This document shows positions 11,029 to 27,548 of a DNA stretch of 64,000 nt, in pieces. The notes under the pieces are model-generated. The model did no database searches. It saw only the letters and a list, made by a program, of their open reading frames with translations, and had not been told where the DNA came from. The DNA is taken from the NCBI RefSeq assembly GCF_000247815.1, contig NC_021675.1:66979040-67043039 (forward strand), given 5' to 3'. The position numbers were made by a program, and so were the translations under genes. Every line of letters begins with the position of its first letter. Position 1 is the first letter of the stretch. The DNA is from Ficedula albicollis (lineage: Eukaryota; Chordata; Aves; Passeriformes; Muscicapidae).

Positions 11029-13945
11029 GAAAAATCTATAAATGCGGCTCTACACACAACAATATTTCATTTTTCTTTCAAGAAACATGCTGGGAACCCT
11101 ACTGATGTTGCTTTAATTCATTTTATTATACATCTATTTATTTTCTAACCCTCTGAGGAAAATAAAGTAAAAGAACATGTACCTGTACTTTTATGTTAAA
11201 AAAGTTGGTTTCCATTCCACTTCTGCTTTCACTCTGCAATCTGTTCTTTTGAAAAGCAAAGTAGATTAAAATATTTGCTTTATTTGAAATTCTCCTGCTG
11301 GAAAATGATTTTAAGGTGACAGCCAAAAAAGATTTCATTGTAGAATGTAAATTCCTTTTGACAAAAACCTGTTTTCCAGCAGAAACAAACCAAAGCATAA
11401 TCCAGTCACCCTCACTTCACACTGCAGTGGAGCCATGTAATCTTTCATATGCAGTTAGTTTCAGAGAGAAATTTTCTCAGCCATTCTGGAAAAATCAACA
11501 TGGCAAGGCCTTCACAAAATCCCCAAGCAAGATTTTAATGGAAACCATCAGATAAGAATAAACCCTTTCCTCCTTTAAAATCCAGGTGCATACAAACCTC
11601 AGTGATGTGCACAAGCAAGCTGGAAAATCTCCATTCCAAAAACCACAGTGATGGTAGTTGTGAAAAGACAGTTATTTTTTCTCCAGTGTAACTCAAATGA
11701 GTTATTTCAACTTAAAAAACAGTAAAAAAAAAACAGTAAAAAAAAAAAAAAGAAATTAAAACAATTTATCATAATGATCTCTCTTTGAGGTGAGTTTTAC
11801 ATCATAATCAAAACACGTTCAAGGCACATGATGTTGATGAGCTCACGTGGTGTCCGACTTCCTGCTTTTCCTCATGTCTCTTCACCCAGTGACACAAATT
11901 ACAGATGATTTCCAAATTCACAGGGACCTGTGGGGGGTATTTTTACCAAGGAACAAGAGGCAGGGCAGCTGTAGATATAAAGTGCTTGCAAAATTGGTTG
12001 CATGTATATTAATGCTAATTTTCATGAATGAATTTAGTATAAACAGTAATAAAAGGTTAAAAAATGAAGTGAGTGCTGTTTTTTTTTTTTAAGAAGCAAG
12101 TCAGTTCCACTTCCTTCATGAAGCTAAAGACACGTTTGCCAAGCTGATAGCTTTGAAACACACAACATCATTTCAGGGGAGCTGGGCTTACACAGCAACA
12201 AAATAAGCAAAATTCCAGCTACCTATTTTTATTGCTGAAATCAAAGTCTCTTTCAGCACACTCAGAGCCTGGCAGGGTGGATGGAGGATGAATGACAGCC
12301 GTGGGGGAACTGCTCCAGGGTGTTGTTCTTAAAAACCCTCCAAACCAGGCAGAGCAATATCCATGAATTAACTGCTGCGACTCAACAGTAAATTCAGGCT
12401 ACCATATTCCAGGGATTTAGCATAACTACAGTCACATTGATGGCAGGAAAATGTTGAGTTACAATGCCATTTTCACTTTGCTCATTGATTTCTAACTATG
12501 TCAAGTTGAAAGTGGCTGTCTTGTGAACAAACTAAGAATTGCAGATGTCAAATAGTTCCTGAGATAAAAACTTATTCCCAGCTCAAGCAATGAATACATC
12601 TCAAGGCTTTTTGCCCTACTGCCTTAGCAAGAGGAGCCCAAATAACATTTGTTGAAGGTGAGTCCATCCATCCTGTTCACCCAAGCTTGCTTCTCACGTA
12701 ACTCCTGACAAAATTCCTCAAAGGAAAGCCCTTCCAGGCAGGAACTCACCAATCTTTAGATGCATTTTAATACATCAGTGTTGAAACTGGTCACCTGCTC
12801 TGCCTCTGGAGGGAGAAGGAGGGCACAGGCAGGCAGGAGAAATGTGGGTGCAGTGCTGTGACTCAGGCTGGAGCAGTGCTGGTGCTGCAGGAGCTCTGAG
12901 AGCAGCGTGGGGCTGGGAAACGCTGCTCAGACTGTGCACTCTCAGCACGCAGTGTGACAGCCTCAGTGGGACTTGTCTGGGCCAAAACAATTGGATTTCT
13001 GTAAGATCAAGGTGGGGTTATCCCAGGAAAGGTCCTTGGTATTCCCAAAATTTACCCAACTGTGCTTTCTGAGCCTAAGAGCTTTCATCTGAACTTCACA
13101 GGGCTCTTAGTGGGAGACTGAGAGGGGATTATTTTTATGGTTTTGGGGAGCAGGACCTTGCTCTCTTTTTGCTGCTTGTAGCCAGCCCACTTTCCTTCCC
13201 AGAAGCAGCAGTAATGATGGATCTGGGGTGTTAAAATTGACACTGGGGTTTTAGTTTTGCAGCCTGGTGCCTCCCTCTCTGGGCACTGAGTGCTTTGGGC
13301 ATTAGTCAGGAGCACTGTGACAGATCTACCAGAGCACAAATAAAACTGTCTGGATGGGGACAAGGGGAACTGCTCTGCCTTGTGTCCTTCTATCTCAGGA
13401 GATTAAATTGGTTTGCAGAAGTGTCTTTCAGCACTTTGGAAAGATCCATCCTGCTGGCTCTTAGCTGGAGAGGGTTACTGGGCTGCTGTTGAGTGGAGCT
13501 TGAAGATTAAACTGATGGCAAGGTCTCCTCACAGGGACCAAGGCTCAGACACCCAGTGCTGGTGCTGGCCCTGCTCCAAAGCCCTGGGATACAAAGGCAT
13601 GGACCAAAGGGACAAGAAAGAGAAGATTTGCTCTTGGTCATGCTCTGCTCTGTCTCAGCAGACAGGAATGTCTCTGCAGGAAAGGCACCTGTGCCACGAG
13701 CTTTCTGGGCTCAGCTGCAGGGCCAGCCTTGGACCTTCCCTCCCTTCTGCCTCTGCTGCCAGGGCTCCCAGCAGCGTCCCTTAGCTCCATTCCAGCTGCA
13801 GCAGCCCCTTCCAAGAGGCAGTGGTGCCTTGGAGGGGCTGCCTAGAACCGAGGCTAGACAGAAAATAAGGGAGGTATTTGTTGAAAGGCCTTCAAAGGGT
13901 CCACCTTGGGCAGTGCAGGGGCCTGCCAGGGGCCACACCCAAGAC
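11029..13945. other. unique non-coding DNA
   Basis: Holds A-rich tracts near 11727-11752 and a T run near 12080. No gene, RNA or mobile element is recognised. Overlapping short frames at 13.4-14.0 kb lie in GC-richer DNA and show no domain. Confidence 0.5.
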
Positions 13946-14113
13946 GGATCACAGCCACAGCTCTTCAGACAGATGTAGGTTTGGTCTATTACATATCAGG
14001 GGTTAATTGTCCAAGTACAGCTTCAGGTAGGATCACAGCCACAGCTCTTCAGACAGATGTACGTTTAGTCTGTTACATATCAGGGGTTAATTGTCCAAGT
14101 ACAGCTTCAGGTA
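13946..14113 (+). repeat. two-copy tandem duplication, 84-bp unit
   Basis: GGATCACAGCCACAGCTCTT starts at 13946 and at 14030, and the copies abut. Three or so substitutions are visible (TAGGTTTGGTCTATT versus TACGTTTAGTCTGTT), so this pair is older than the identical ones elsewhere in the window. Confidence 0.93.
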
Positions 14114-15673
14114 ATAAAGTCACAATCCCCCAGTTTGCCCCCCCCAATTCCCTTTGGTTTATACTTTCTGGGCCTGAGGCTGAGATGATGATCTTGGCTC
14201 CCATCTGGGGAAGGTTTGTTTTGTCTGACCAAACTGTGATGAGAGCTTACTACACTCCATATGAAGTTCAGATTTATACACTAATGCAGTACAGGATCTG
14301 AAATATATAAAAGCTGAAACTCAGCAGGAATGAGGTATCTGGGAAGAAGGAGGACACATCTCTGGATAGAGAAAGTTTCCAAGGGAGAAGTTGAACTTCT
14401 TTCCCCCTCTCCTCTGCCCACAGAGCTGGTAGAGCTCTGAGGAGGACCCACCTTGCAATAAATTCAACATGGCAAAGAAGTAAAATGTTGCAGCTCCCGT
14501 TTCTCTAATGCAGAGCAAGCATAAAAAAAGATGGGCAGGGAGATGTGAAAGGAAAATTCCTGGTTTATGTCTGCTTGCATGCAAGTTTCTTTTTCCTCTT
14601 CTAAACTGCACCTGATATATTTTTATTGGACCAAGATGTAAAACCTGGATTCGATTGAGCCACGATTTCTGACCCACTGTTACTGAGAATTATCTCTTGA
14701 GGCAGAGTAACTATTTAATACTGCACATCCCTTGTGCTCAGTCATGAAAGCTGCCCACAGGGTCTAACATTTCTAAATTGAGTGATTATCTATTGGTAAT
14801 TGCACTCTCTAGACAGACCTGGGGAACAGACATATGGTTAGAAGAATGGCTCCATTTTTTTCTCCTTCCTTTTCTTTGGCTGCTTACTGCTAGTGACAGC
14901 ACTTCAGCTGTTTCCAGCCTCTGAAAAATGTTGTAAAATCTGAAGGAGTCAGGAAAAAAATCCACAAACAGCAGCTTCCCTTGGCAGAAATGTTGTTACC
15001 CCTGTCACTTCAAGGTGCTTTTATGCCACACAGCCAAGCTGAGTAGAGGAGTCCACACACCAAGGTCTAAAATCAAACTCAGTTTTTTTTCTTCACTGGC
15101 TCTACTAGATTGGTGCTCTGTTATCTGGACACTCCTCATTTCCAGTACAAATCTGTTCAGGAAGAAATGGGTATGACTTGACCTTTGCACCATAACCCTG
15201 TTTGCTGAGTGTTGCCTCTTCATCTTGCAAACAGGAGTTAGAAACATCCTTTACACCCTGAGAAGTCCCATTGTGTTTATAATAACTCTGATTCCAGCAT
15301 GATGGAAATATGACAGAGTGGGAACTAGGGCAGTGTGGCTCCTGTGGTAGCTGCAGATCAAAGTGAGGAGTGGTGCCAAAAGTTGCTGTATGAAAGGGCA
15401 AATCTTTGATAATATATCTTCTAACTATATGTGGAAAATTCCAGACAGCTCCTGTAGACTTACCCAAGACTTCAGCTACAAGAGAATTTGGGAATCCCCT
15501 GCTATTTATCAGTGCTCAAGTACTTTTAAGTGGCTGAGGTGATTCTACTTTGAGATCTAAATACTTTCATGGCCTAACTGAATGCATAGAAAATCTGGAA
15601 CTAATATGAATATGGGTCCAGGAAGTCAGTGTCTAAAGCTTTGCACCTACTGAAGCTGTGATAACCTCAGAGC
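14114..15673. other. unique non-coding DNA
   Basis: A TATAAAA-like motif at about 14304 is present, but nothing connects it to a gene or LTR. No feature is recognised. Confidence 0.45.
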
Positions 15674-15787
15674 TGCTGCTCAAGCAAGTATTTGGAGGCA
15701 TCACCCGCTCTGTTCCCTTCAAGTTTAAGTTGCTGCTCAAGCAAGTATTTGGAGGCATCACCAGCCCTGTTCCCTTCAAGTTTAAGC
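15674..15787 (+). repeat. two-copy tandem duplication, 57-bp unit
   Basis: TGCTGCTCAAGCAAGTATTT begins at 15674 and 15731. The copies abut and differ at two positions (CACCCGCTCTG versus CACCAGCCCTG). The unit length is divisible by three, so frames stay open on both strands, but the translated repeats have no recognised identity. Confidence 0.93.
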
Positions 15788-16087
15788 CACCTTCTGAAGT
15801 TGTCACTGCAGTGATGCCGAGAGGGATGAAGGAACTCCAGGAGGTCAATTGTTGTGGATGAGGATGTTGCGGTCAGTTCTGCAGCAAGGGAAAGGTTTTT
15901 CTCCCAAATGCAGTTTGGCTGGAGACACACAAAGCATCAGGACCTGAATTAAGGTCTGTGAACTGCTGGCTGTCCTTGGGATCTTGGAAAGCTGCATGCT
16001 GCTCTCAGGGGCAGGCACGTGGCTTCGTGCTCTAAAGGGGTCTTAACAGAGCGTGAAAATTCACCCTGTGGAACTCTCAAACTCTCA
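15788..16087. other. unique non-coding DNA
   Basis: About 300 bases between two tandem duplications. No feature is recognised. Confidence 0.5.
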
Positions 16088-16220
16088 CTGCAGTGGCCTT
16101 TCCCTGCCACCAGATCTTGCAGCTCACCTGCTTCTCCCTCCACGACACACAACCTTTCTGCAGTGGCCTTTCCCTGCCACCAGATCTTGAAGCTCACCTG
16201 CTTCTCCCTCCACGACACAC
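16088..16220 (+). repeat. two-copy tandem duplication, 70-bp period
   Basis: CTGCAGTGGCCTTTCCCTGC occurs at 16088 and 16158. Some 63 bases match, with one visible change (CTTGCAGCTC versus CTTGAAGCTC), and about 7 bases separate the matching parts. Confidence 0.92.
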
Positions 16221-16844
16221 TTTATTTCTCCAAGGTGACTCTTGAGACTGGGAGCTGCTTGCACAGGAGCAGTGAAGAGCTGTTTGTTTAGTGCTGTTCT
16301 TCTGAATTTCAGCGTGACAGTGTTTGGCATGCAGATACAAATTAAAGGATGAGAACCAGGTGTTTGGATTGGGAAAAGGCTGTAATTATGAAGAATATTC
16401 TTGCTGACTGTTGGTTCTGTGGTTAAATGGGTCTGTCATCATGCTCCTGAGCTCTGTAAATAAACAACATCCAAACATTTAATATTAATTAGAAATGTTA
16501 CATAGGCATATGCTAATACTGAAGCACCATGACATGTTCACAGACTGCACAGCTGGAAATAATGGTGAATTTTTAAGAAATACCATCCCAGCTAGAATTC
16601 TCTGTGGGGAGGAAAAAAACCCAACAAAACCCATCACTCCCAAAATCCCAAAAGCAAACAAAAACCCTGAGGTGTCAAATTTCCATGGATAGAAGCTGAT
16701 CTGCAGAATTTGGTCAGAATTTCAAGCAGTTTCTTGGCCTGATGAGAGGGTGTGCCCATCAAGGGAGCTCTGTGTCCTAGAGGAGATGTCTCAGGAGTTG
16801 CTGTTTCTGTCTGTGCACCCCATCCCTGGCAGGGGAACAGGAGC
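16221..16844. other. unique non-coding DNA
   Basis: AT-rich in the middle, with an A-rich stretch near 16610-16670. No gene or repeat is recognised. Confidence 0.5.
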
Positions 16845-16950
16845 CTGGGCAGTGCCCAAACACCCTCTGGGGGAAGAATCTTTTCCTGATATCCAACCTA
16901 AACCTGCCCTGGCACAGCTCCAGGCCACTCCTGTCACTGTCACCACAGAC
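16845..16950 (-). mobile_element. CR1 LINE internal fragment (minus)
   Basis: CACCCTCTGGGGGAAGAATC, then TTTTCCTGATATCCAACCTA and CTGGCACAGCTCCAGGCCA are in the order of an avian CR1 subfamily read in reverse. Both ends are missing, including the 3' tail, so it is an old truncated piece. Confidence 0.75.
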
Positions 16951-21708
<4,758 letters not shown>

Positions 21709-22027
21709 AGTCATGCCCTGGGACTCAGTGGCCATGAACAGGAGATATCTCCTGGAGGGAGGATGGGCTGTGGGAAGATAAAGATGATTGCCCAGCTGGT
21801 TTAAAGCTGGCCCATGAGCAGATAATGTGTGCCAGGAGATCAGGGGCACTGCCCCACCCGGCTGCAGCAGATGGGGACAGAATTCACATTTCTGGACACA
21901 TCCTGTATTGCAGCCCAAGACACCTGCCTGTGCTCCTCTCACACAATTTACCTTCAGGGGTGCCACAGCCCCCTCCAAAGTCACCAAGGTCACTCAGCCT
22001 GGGTCACCAGGGCTGTAGAGCTCACAC
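21709..22027. other. unique non-coding DNA
   Basis: About 320 bases between the poly-C and a CR1 copy. No feature is recognised. Confidence 0.5.
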
Positions 22028-22432
22028 AGAATCACAGGATCATCAAAGTTGGAAAAGACCTCTAATACTGAGCCCAACCATTAAGCCAGCACCTCAGTCT
22101 TCACTTCTAAGCCATGTCCCCAAGTGCCACAGCTAAACATCTTTTGAACACTTCCAGGGTTGGTGACTCCAACCACAGCCCTGGGCAGCCTGTTCCAGTG
22201 CCTGACAGCCCTTTCAGTGAAGAAATTTTTCTTCCATCTAGTCTAAACCCCCTCCGGAGCAATTTGGGGCCATTTCCTCTCATCCTGTCCCTTGTTCCCT
22301 GGGAAAACAAACTGACCTGGCTGCAGCCTCCAGTCAGGGAGTTGCAGAGAGCAATGTGCTTCCCCTTGAGCCTGTTCCTCCAGGCTAAACACCCCCAGTG
22401 TCTTCAGCTGCTGCTCATCACACTTATGCTTC
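22028..22432 (-). mobile_element. CR1 LINE 3' region (minus)
   Basis: Reverse-oriented CR1 about 400 bp long. It has AGAATCACAGGATCATCAAA, GTTGGAAAAGACCTCTAAT, CACTTCCAGGGTTGGTGACT, CAGCCTGTTCCAGTGCCTGA, AGTGAAGAAATTTTTCTTCC and CCTCCAGGCTAAACACCCCC in canonical order. The 5' part is truncated as usual for CR1. Best-preserved CR1 copy in the window. Confidence 0.93.
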
Positions 22433-22970
22433 CTTCACAAGCACTCTTCTCTTCTCTGGACATGAAAACATCCAGTGTAAAAGCAGCTTTAAAGAGTCCT
22501 GCCCTGTAGGGGTTCAGAGAACATCTGTCTGGGTGTAGTCTGGGTTAAATGCTGTGAGGAATATCCATGTGCCCCCCTCTTCCCTCCTTCCATCTGCACT
22601 GACATGACTTGCTCTGGCTCTGGAGAGCAAATCTGTGCCTTTCTAAGCTGCTCCTGCTTTTCCAAGAGCACTTGAAGGATTAAAGTGGTGTACAAGCCTC
22701 CTTGAGTTGCTGTTTCACCTCTACACCTCTCAAGGCTCAGGATAAATTGCAGCAGTGCCAGTGAAGAACATCTCACCTTGTCATCTCAATGCCTCTGGAA
22801 AGGAGAGCTCCAGACAGGGTCAGTGACTGCAAAATTTCTCTGCCTTTCTTGTAACTTAAGAGAAGGAAATTTGGTAACTGGTGCTGAGAGAAGCTGCTAG
22901 AGAACAGCTGTGCTCTTTGAGATAATACACATATATTTGCACATTAGTATTTACAGATATATGTAAGAGT

Positions 22971-22975
<5 letters not shown>
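22433..22975. other. unique non-coding DNA
   Basis: No gene, RNA or repeat is recognised between the CR1 and the T run. Confidence 0.5.

Positions 22976-23044
<69 letters not shown>
22976..23044. repeat. 69-base poly-T
   Basis: Uninterrupted T from 22976 to 23044, flanked by TTTTAC and GCAAGG. No retrotransposon body abuts it on the minus strand to make it a poly-A tail, so I call it a simple homopolymer. The polylysine frame on the minus strand is an artefact. Confidence 0.93.
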
Positions 23045-23046
<2 letters not shown>

Positions 23047-23439
23047 AAGGAAGTCCTTGTATAACAAACACTAAATGAAGTGTAGGCAAGAGCACAGAGG
23101 ATTTTTTAGGGATGCTGGCAAGGACTGTCATCACCTGACTTCTCTTTTTCATTGATGCATCACAGTAAATATCCCACTGGGAGACATCCCTAGGCAGGAT
23201 GGTCTTCCTTGCATCTCCTTTTGTATGAAATAGGTCAATAAACAAGCTGTTCTTGACCCTTCTGGTTTCCTCTGGAAGATTTGAATGCTAATTTAAAATC
23301 TTCAAGAAAAAAAAGACGATCTTAGGAATTAGCTCTATCCTCCTTGCATAGCTTGAATATGGACAAAATGGCATTTTGAAACACAGTTTAATTAGAAAAC
23401 CCTTGCTAATTTCTGCTGCAGTGACAATGGAAAGGAAGT
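23045..23439. other. unique non-coding DNA
   Basis: No feature is recognised. Confidence 0.5.
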
Positions 23440-23524
23440 CAAAAGGAAAAGGTTTTCAAAAGGAAAAGGAAGGCAAAAGGAAAAGGTTATCAAAAGGAAA
23501 AGGATGTCAAAAGGAAAAGGAAGG
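23440..23524 (+). repeat. 17-bp minisatellite, five copies
   Basis: Five consecutive 17-bp units share CAAAAGGAAAAGG, with a four-base end that varies (TTTT, AAGG, TTAT, ATGT, AAGG). The second and fifth units are identical, which hints at past expansion or gene-conversion-like exchange. A partial unit precedes it. Confidence 0.92.
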
Positions 23525-26443
23525 CAGAAGAAGTTAAGTGGTGTTAAGGTGGATGTGGAAGATGGGATGTACAAGCACTGGAGCCCCTTCTGGGCAGCTC
23601 CTGTGCCTGGATGGGTTGTGCTCAGTCAGAACCACGGTTCTCCCTGCTGCTGACTTTCTCCCTGACACAGAAATGCAAAATAACCTGATCTTTTTGTCTT
23701 AATAAAGTGGATTTGTCTCTCCCATTTCTTAATGAGGTTCTTGAACACCCGCCAAGATGCTCATAACAAGAAATGTTATGGAGCCCATTTCCTAAATGGT
23801 TTGGGGTTTAATTTGGTCCTTATGGCCCTGGATAATTTAAAGACTTTTGATCTGCTTAATCACAGTTATTTGTTTTATGGTCTGAGGCCTTTGGGTCTTG
23901 CAACAGTCATTCATCCCTTTCTTGTGATAAAATGCTACTTTCTGTCCTTAATCATCATCTTGGTGATAAAGGTGATTTATAACTTTGCTTTTCCCTGTTC
24001 AGAGGGGGATATGACAGCTACAATCCCTCAGGTGTGCTGCACCCTCCATCAAGCAAACCATTAATTCTAGCACAGCAAAGGTGTCAACCTAAGTGGTTTG
24101 GAGTTCCTGAAACACGTGCATCTCCCCTTAGATAAATGAAGCCAATTAAATCTCCCATTAAGATCTCCTACTTCCACAGATGGTCTTTCTTTTTCTCATA
24201 AGATAATCATATTAAAATTGCATGCAGAGCCATTTGTACATTTTAGCATTAACGTTTGCTGCTCCAAACCAGCTGGGGGAAGAGGGAATTGTCACAGTTT
24301 TCATCAGCCTCTTCTGCTGTCATTGTAATCCTTCCAAAGGGAGCCACTGCAGCCCCAGATAGCAGCAGCTAAATTCTGCTTGCATGGGCAGGTGAGAAAA
24401 GTAGAACAGCAGATCCAGGACTTTCCTGGGACTCCACTGTAAAATGGAAACATGTTTTCTGAGAAATTATTTCTGAAGGAAATGAAAAGGGCCAGGGATG
24501 CCCTGCCCAGCTGGCTCTTCTCAGATTCTGTTGAGGCAATACTTTCAGCAACTTAAAACAAGCAAATTTGAGCCTTGGAGTTCTCTGCTGCCCTCGAATC
24601 TGGGACTGGGGGTGCTGAGTGCCCTCAATTTTCAGTTGTGATGATGACAGCATTGGCAGTGCTGGAGAACACAGCAGAATGAGGTTGGAATTGGTCTCAT
24701 GTGTCGAGTTGTCTGTAATAAAAACCAGCACCTCATACCCTCCTCTCAGAGAGTGTGAAGCTCTGTCATTAAAGAGGGGTTTTTTTTTTCTCTCTTCTTT
24801 AATCTCCAGCTGGGATTTGACTTAGTGGAAGTTGTTTCTAATTGCCAGTTTAAATATATTAATGATCAATTTCCCAGCAATTTCTCTTTTTATGAGCGTT
24901 TTCCTTCAGCTTCAGGGTCCTTTTCTCTGTCTCTTGTTATGAACCAAGAGGAATTAGGTCCCTTCAGCTCTCTTTGCCAGGCAGGGGAAGCCTCATTTCA
25001 GAAGAATCATTTTTCATCCATATCTCATCCTCTCACCAGTTTTCCACCACACTTCCCATTTTAGCCTCACCCTTTTCTAGATATAGAATAATTTAATTTC
25101 TTTCTAAAATGCTTTGTTATCTCTTTACCTGTGCCTGGAAATGCATAGGTGCCCACCTTGAGTTAAGAGAGTTCTTACCAAGGCTGACAGGTGGATTTTG
25201 GGGCAGGGTACAGCTCAGCTGACTTCAGCTCTGTGTAGCAGCTGTGCCTCCATCTCAGGTTTCCTGAACAGATGAAGTTCATCGTGGAAGGACCTGTCTA
25301 TTTTGTTGGCCATGAGGAACTTGGGTTTCATCCTTGCACATGCAAGGTCATCCACGGGCTCCTGAACTTGGCAGTCTGGGAAGAGGTAGAACAAATTCAG
25401 CTCTAACTCTCACCCAAAGTTTTCAGTGATTTCATTATCTAGGAAAATATCCCATCTGTGGTACATCATATACATCATTCCTAGTGGTTTTCTAGGAGAG
25501 GAATGCCCTGGATTTACAGCTCAAGGACAGAATCTTCATCAAAACTTAATAAAGATTTAGTTTTAATTCTCATTTATTTTACTTTACAACATTTGCAGAC
25601 AATGAGCTTTACTGCTTTAATGAAACATTTCTTATTATAAACCTGTCAAGTCTGCTACAAAAAGAACACTGATTATTTTTTCAGTGCATGCCAAAGGGAT
25701 TTAATTAATTTTTTGTGATCACCTACTTATAGTTTATGCCACAGCTTTCAAAGGAACTCGATGGGAGGGTATTCCTTTTGCAATGGCCCACTGGCAGCAA
25801 AAAGGGCTGCACAGTAAGAATACATTGGTGACAAGCTCAGCATCTCTTTTTGGTGCTGGGGAGAGAGGTGCTGGGTGCTCAATAACTTTTGTTTGTGAGC
25901 TGCTGTTAAGTATGGGGCTAGAAACAGAGAAACTCAGATGTTGTAGTGTTCCATTACACCCTCGGGCAGTTTCACACTCTGAGCCACTTTCCTCATTTGT
26001 GGAAGGAGAACATAACGGAAATTCAGTAATGTGTTAGAATTTACATGTATAAAACAGAGGAATAATGTGGAGACAACACTTCAGCCTCTTCTGAAGCAGC
26101 TCCCACTAAATCCTGTGCAGCAGAAATGTGATGAAATCTAATACAAAACAACCAGACAGGACTGTGCAGCAGTTTGGGACAGAGAAGTTCAGATGACTGA
26201 GTGTGGTACTCACTTTCTGTTTGCAGTGAAGTGGAAAAATGAAGAGGTTGGAAATGGTGTCCATAAACACCTTCAGGCTGACAGGCAATGGGAAATTGCA
26301 AGTCCAGTCTGAGCCCACAAGGATCTCCCTGACCTTGGTATCCACCTGCAGCTGCTTGCTGGCTTCCTCTTTTTAGAGATCTAAGATTTAGAGATTTTTT
26401 TAATCTCCTCTTAGAGATTTCCTGGACAAAACCCATACTTTTC
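23525..26443. other. unique non-coding DNA
   Basis: No gene is recognised. Part of it (about 24120-24320) is AT-rich, repeat-free and rich in TTAAT/ATTAA cores, so it may contain a conserved non-coding element, but this is only an impression. Confidence 0.45.
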
Positions 26444-26466
26444 ATATTTTATTTTATTTTATTTTA
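26444..26466 (+). repeat. (TTTTA)n microsatellite, short
   Basis: About four and a half copies of ATTTT. Same motif as the array at 7.0 kb. Confidence 0.85.
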
Positions 26467-26636
26467 ACCACAGAAAACTGGTCATTTTTTCTTTAAAAAA
26501 GACAGCAGGTATCAGTGATATCTGCCTATGCATGAGAGCCTAATAAGACTTTTGGTCCAGAAGTAGCATATTGTTTTGTGGCCATTTTCTTTCAAGCCTC
26601 AGGGGCTGAAACTTGTGTTTGCTTTGCTCCCCAAGC

Positions 26637-26968
26637 CCCTGGCAGAGGGAGTTTGACCCCACAGTTGTGGTGTGGCTGTGTCACCTGAGCCCTGGTGGGT
26701 GAGAGGAGATGGTGGGTCAGGTTTCAGGTCAGCTGAGTTTTTCTTCCTCTTCTTCATATCCTGGAGCCTGGATCTGGCTCATGGCTGATGTGCTCTGGGA
26801 GTCCCTGGCAGAGGGAGTTTGACCCCACAGTTGTGGTGTGGCTGTGTCACCTGAGCCCTGGTGGGTGAGAGGAGATGGTGGGTCAGGTTTCAGGTCAGCT
26901 GAGTTTTTCTTCCTCTTCTTCATATCCTGGAGCCTGGATCTGGCTCATGGCTGATGTGCACTGGGAGT
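26637..26968 (+). repeat. two-copy tandem duplication, 166-bp unit
   Basis: CCCTGGCAGAGGGAGTTTGA begins at 26637 and 26803. The copies abut and are almost identical (TGTGCTCTGGG versus TGTGCACTGGG near the right end). The unit ends with a segment containing CTTCCTCTTCTTCATATCC that reappears further right at 27084. Confidence 0.94.
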
Positions 26969-27215
26969 CACTGTGAGACTTTTGCTGGCTTTGGGGGCTC
27001 CTCAGGTGGAGTTTCTTGAGAGAAGAGGCACTGTGAGACTTTTGCTGGCTTTGGGGGCTCTTCAGGTGGAGTTTCTTGAGAGAAGCTGAGTTTTTCTTCC
27101 TCTTCTTCATATCCTGGAGCCTGGATCTGGCTCATGGCTGATGTGCACTGGGAGTCACTGTGAGACTTTTGCTGGCTTTGGGGGCTCCTCAGGTGGAGTT
27201 TCTTGAGAGAAGAGG
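26969..27215 (+). repeat. nested duplications (60-bp unit, three copies; shared 166-bp tail)
   Basis: CACTGTGAGACTTTTGCTGG begins at 26969, 27029 and 27156. The first two copies abut with a 60-bp period. Between the second and third lies another copy of the AGCTGAGTTTTTCTTCC segment (27084), also seen at 26731 and 26897. At least three successive events are needed. Minus-strand frames give repeated MKKRKKNSA-type peptides that reflect the DNA repeat, not a recognised protein. Confidence 0.92.
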
Positions 27216-27423
27216 AGTCTCTGACCTGACTGACAGCACAAGCTCTGGTAGATGTCTCAATCCATGAATTGTAGGTTTAAAACAGCCCATGACAACTTCC
27301 CTGCAGAGGGGTGACTCAAGTGCTGCCCACAGTTCTTTGGTCCATACAAAATAAAAACCTAAAAATCTTAGAAATGGCTTTTGGTTTGGAACTGGATCAA
27401 TACAAGTTAGGGCTAAACTTTGC
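27216..27423. other. unique non-coding DNA
   Basis: No feature is recognised. Confidence 0.5.
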
Positions 27424-27523
27424 AATACAAATGAGCCCCTGGCTGCTCACAAAATGCTGACACTGTGGTGACAAATACAAATGAGCCCCTGGCTGCCCAC
27501 AAAATGCTGATACTGTGGTGGAC
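27424..27523 (+). repeat. two-copy tandem duplication, 50-bp unit
   Basis: AATACAAATGAGCCCCTGGC begins at 27424 and 27474. The copies abut with a few changes (GCTCACAAAA versus GCCCACAAAA; TGACACTG versus TGATACTG). It runs directly into a TAA microsatellite. Confidence 0.92.
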
Positions 27524-27524
27524 A

Positions 27525-27548
27525 AATAATAATAATAATAATAATAAT
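27525..27548 (+). repeat. (TAA)n microsatellite
   Basis: About eight pure copies of AAT/TAA. Confidence 0.92.

Noticed and set aside
14280..14320. TATAAAA motif as an LTR promoter
   Set aside because: No polyadenylation signal at suitable spacing on the same strand, and no LTR ends.
26729..27110. Repeated MKKRKKNSA peptides on the minus strand
   Set aside because: They only reflect the 166-bp and 60-bp DNA duplications. No domain or independent evidence of translation.
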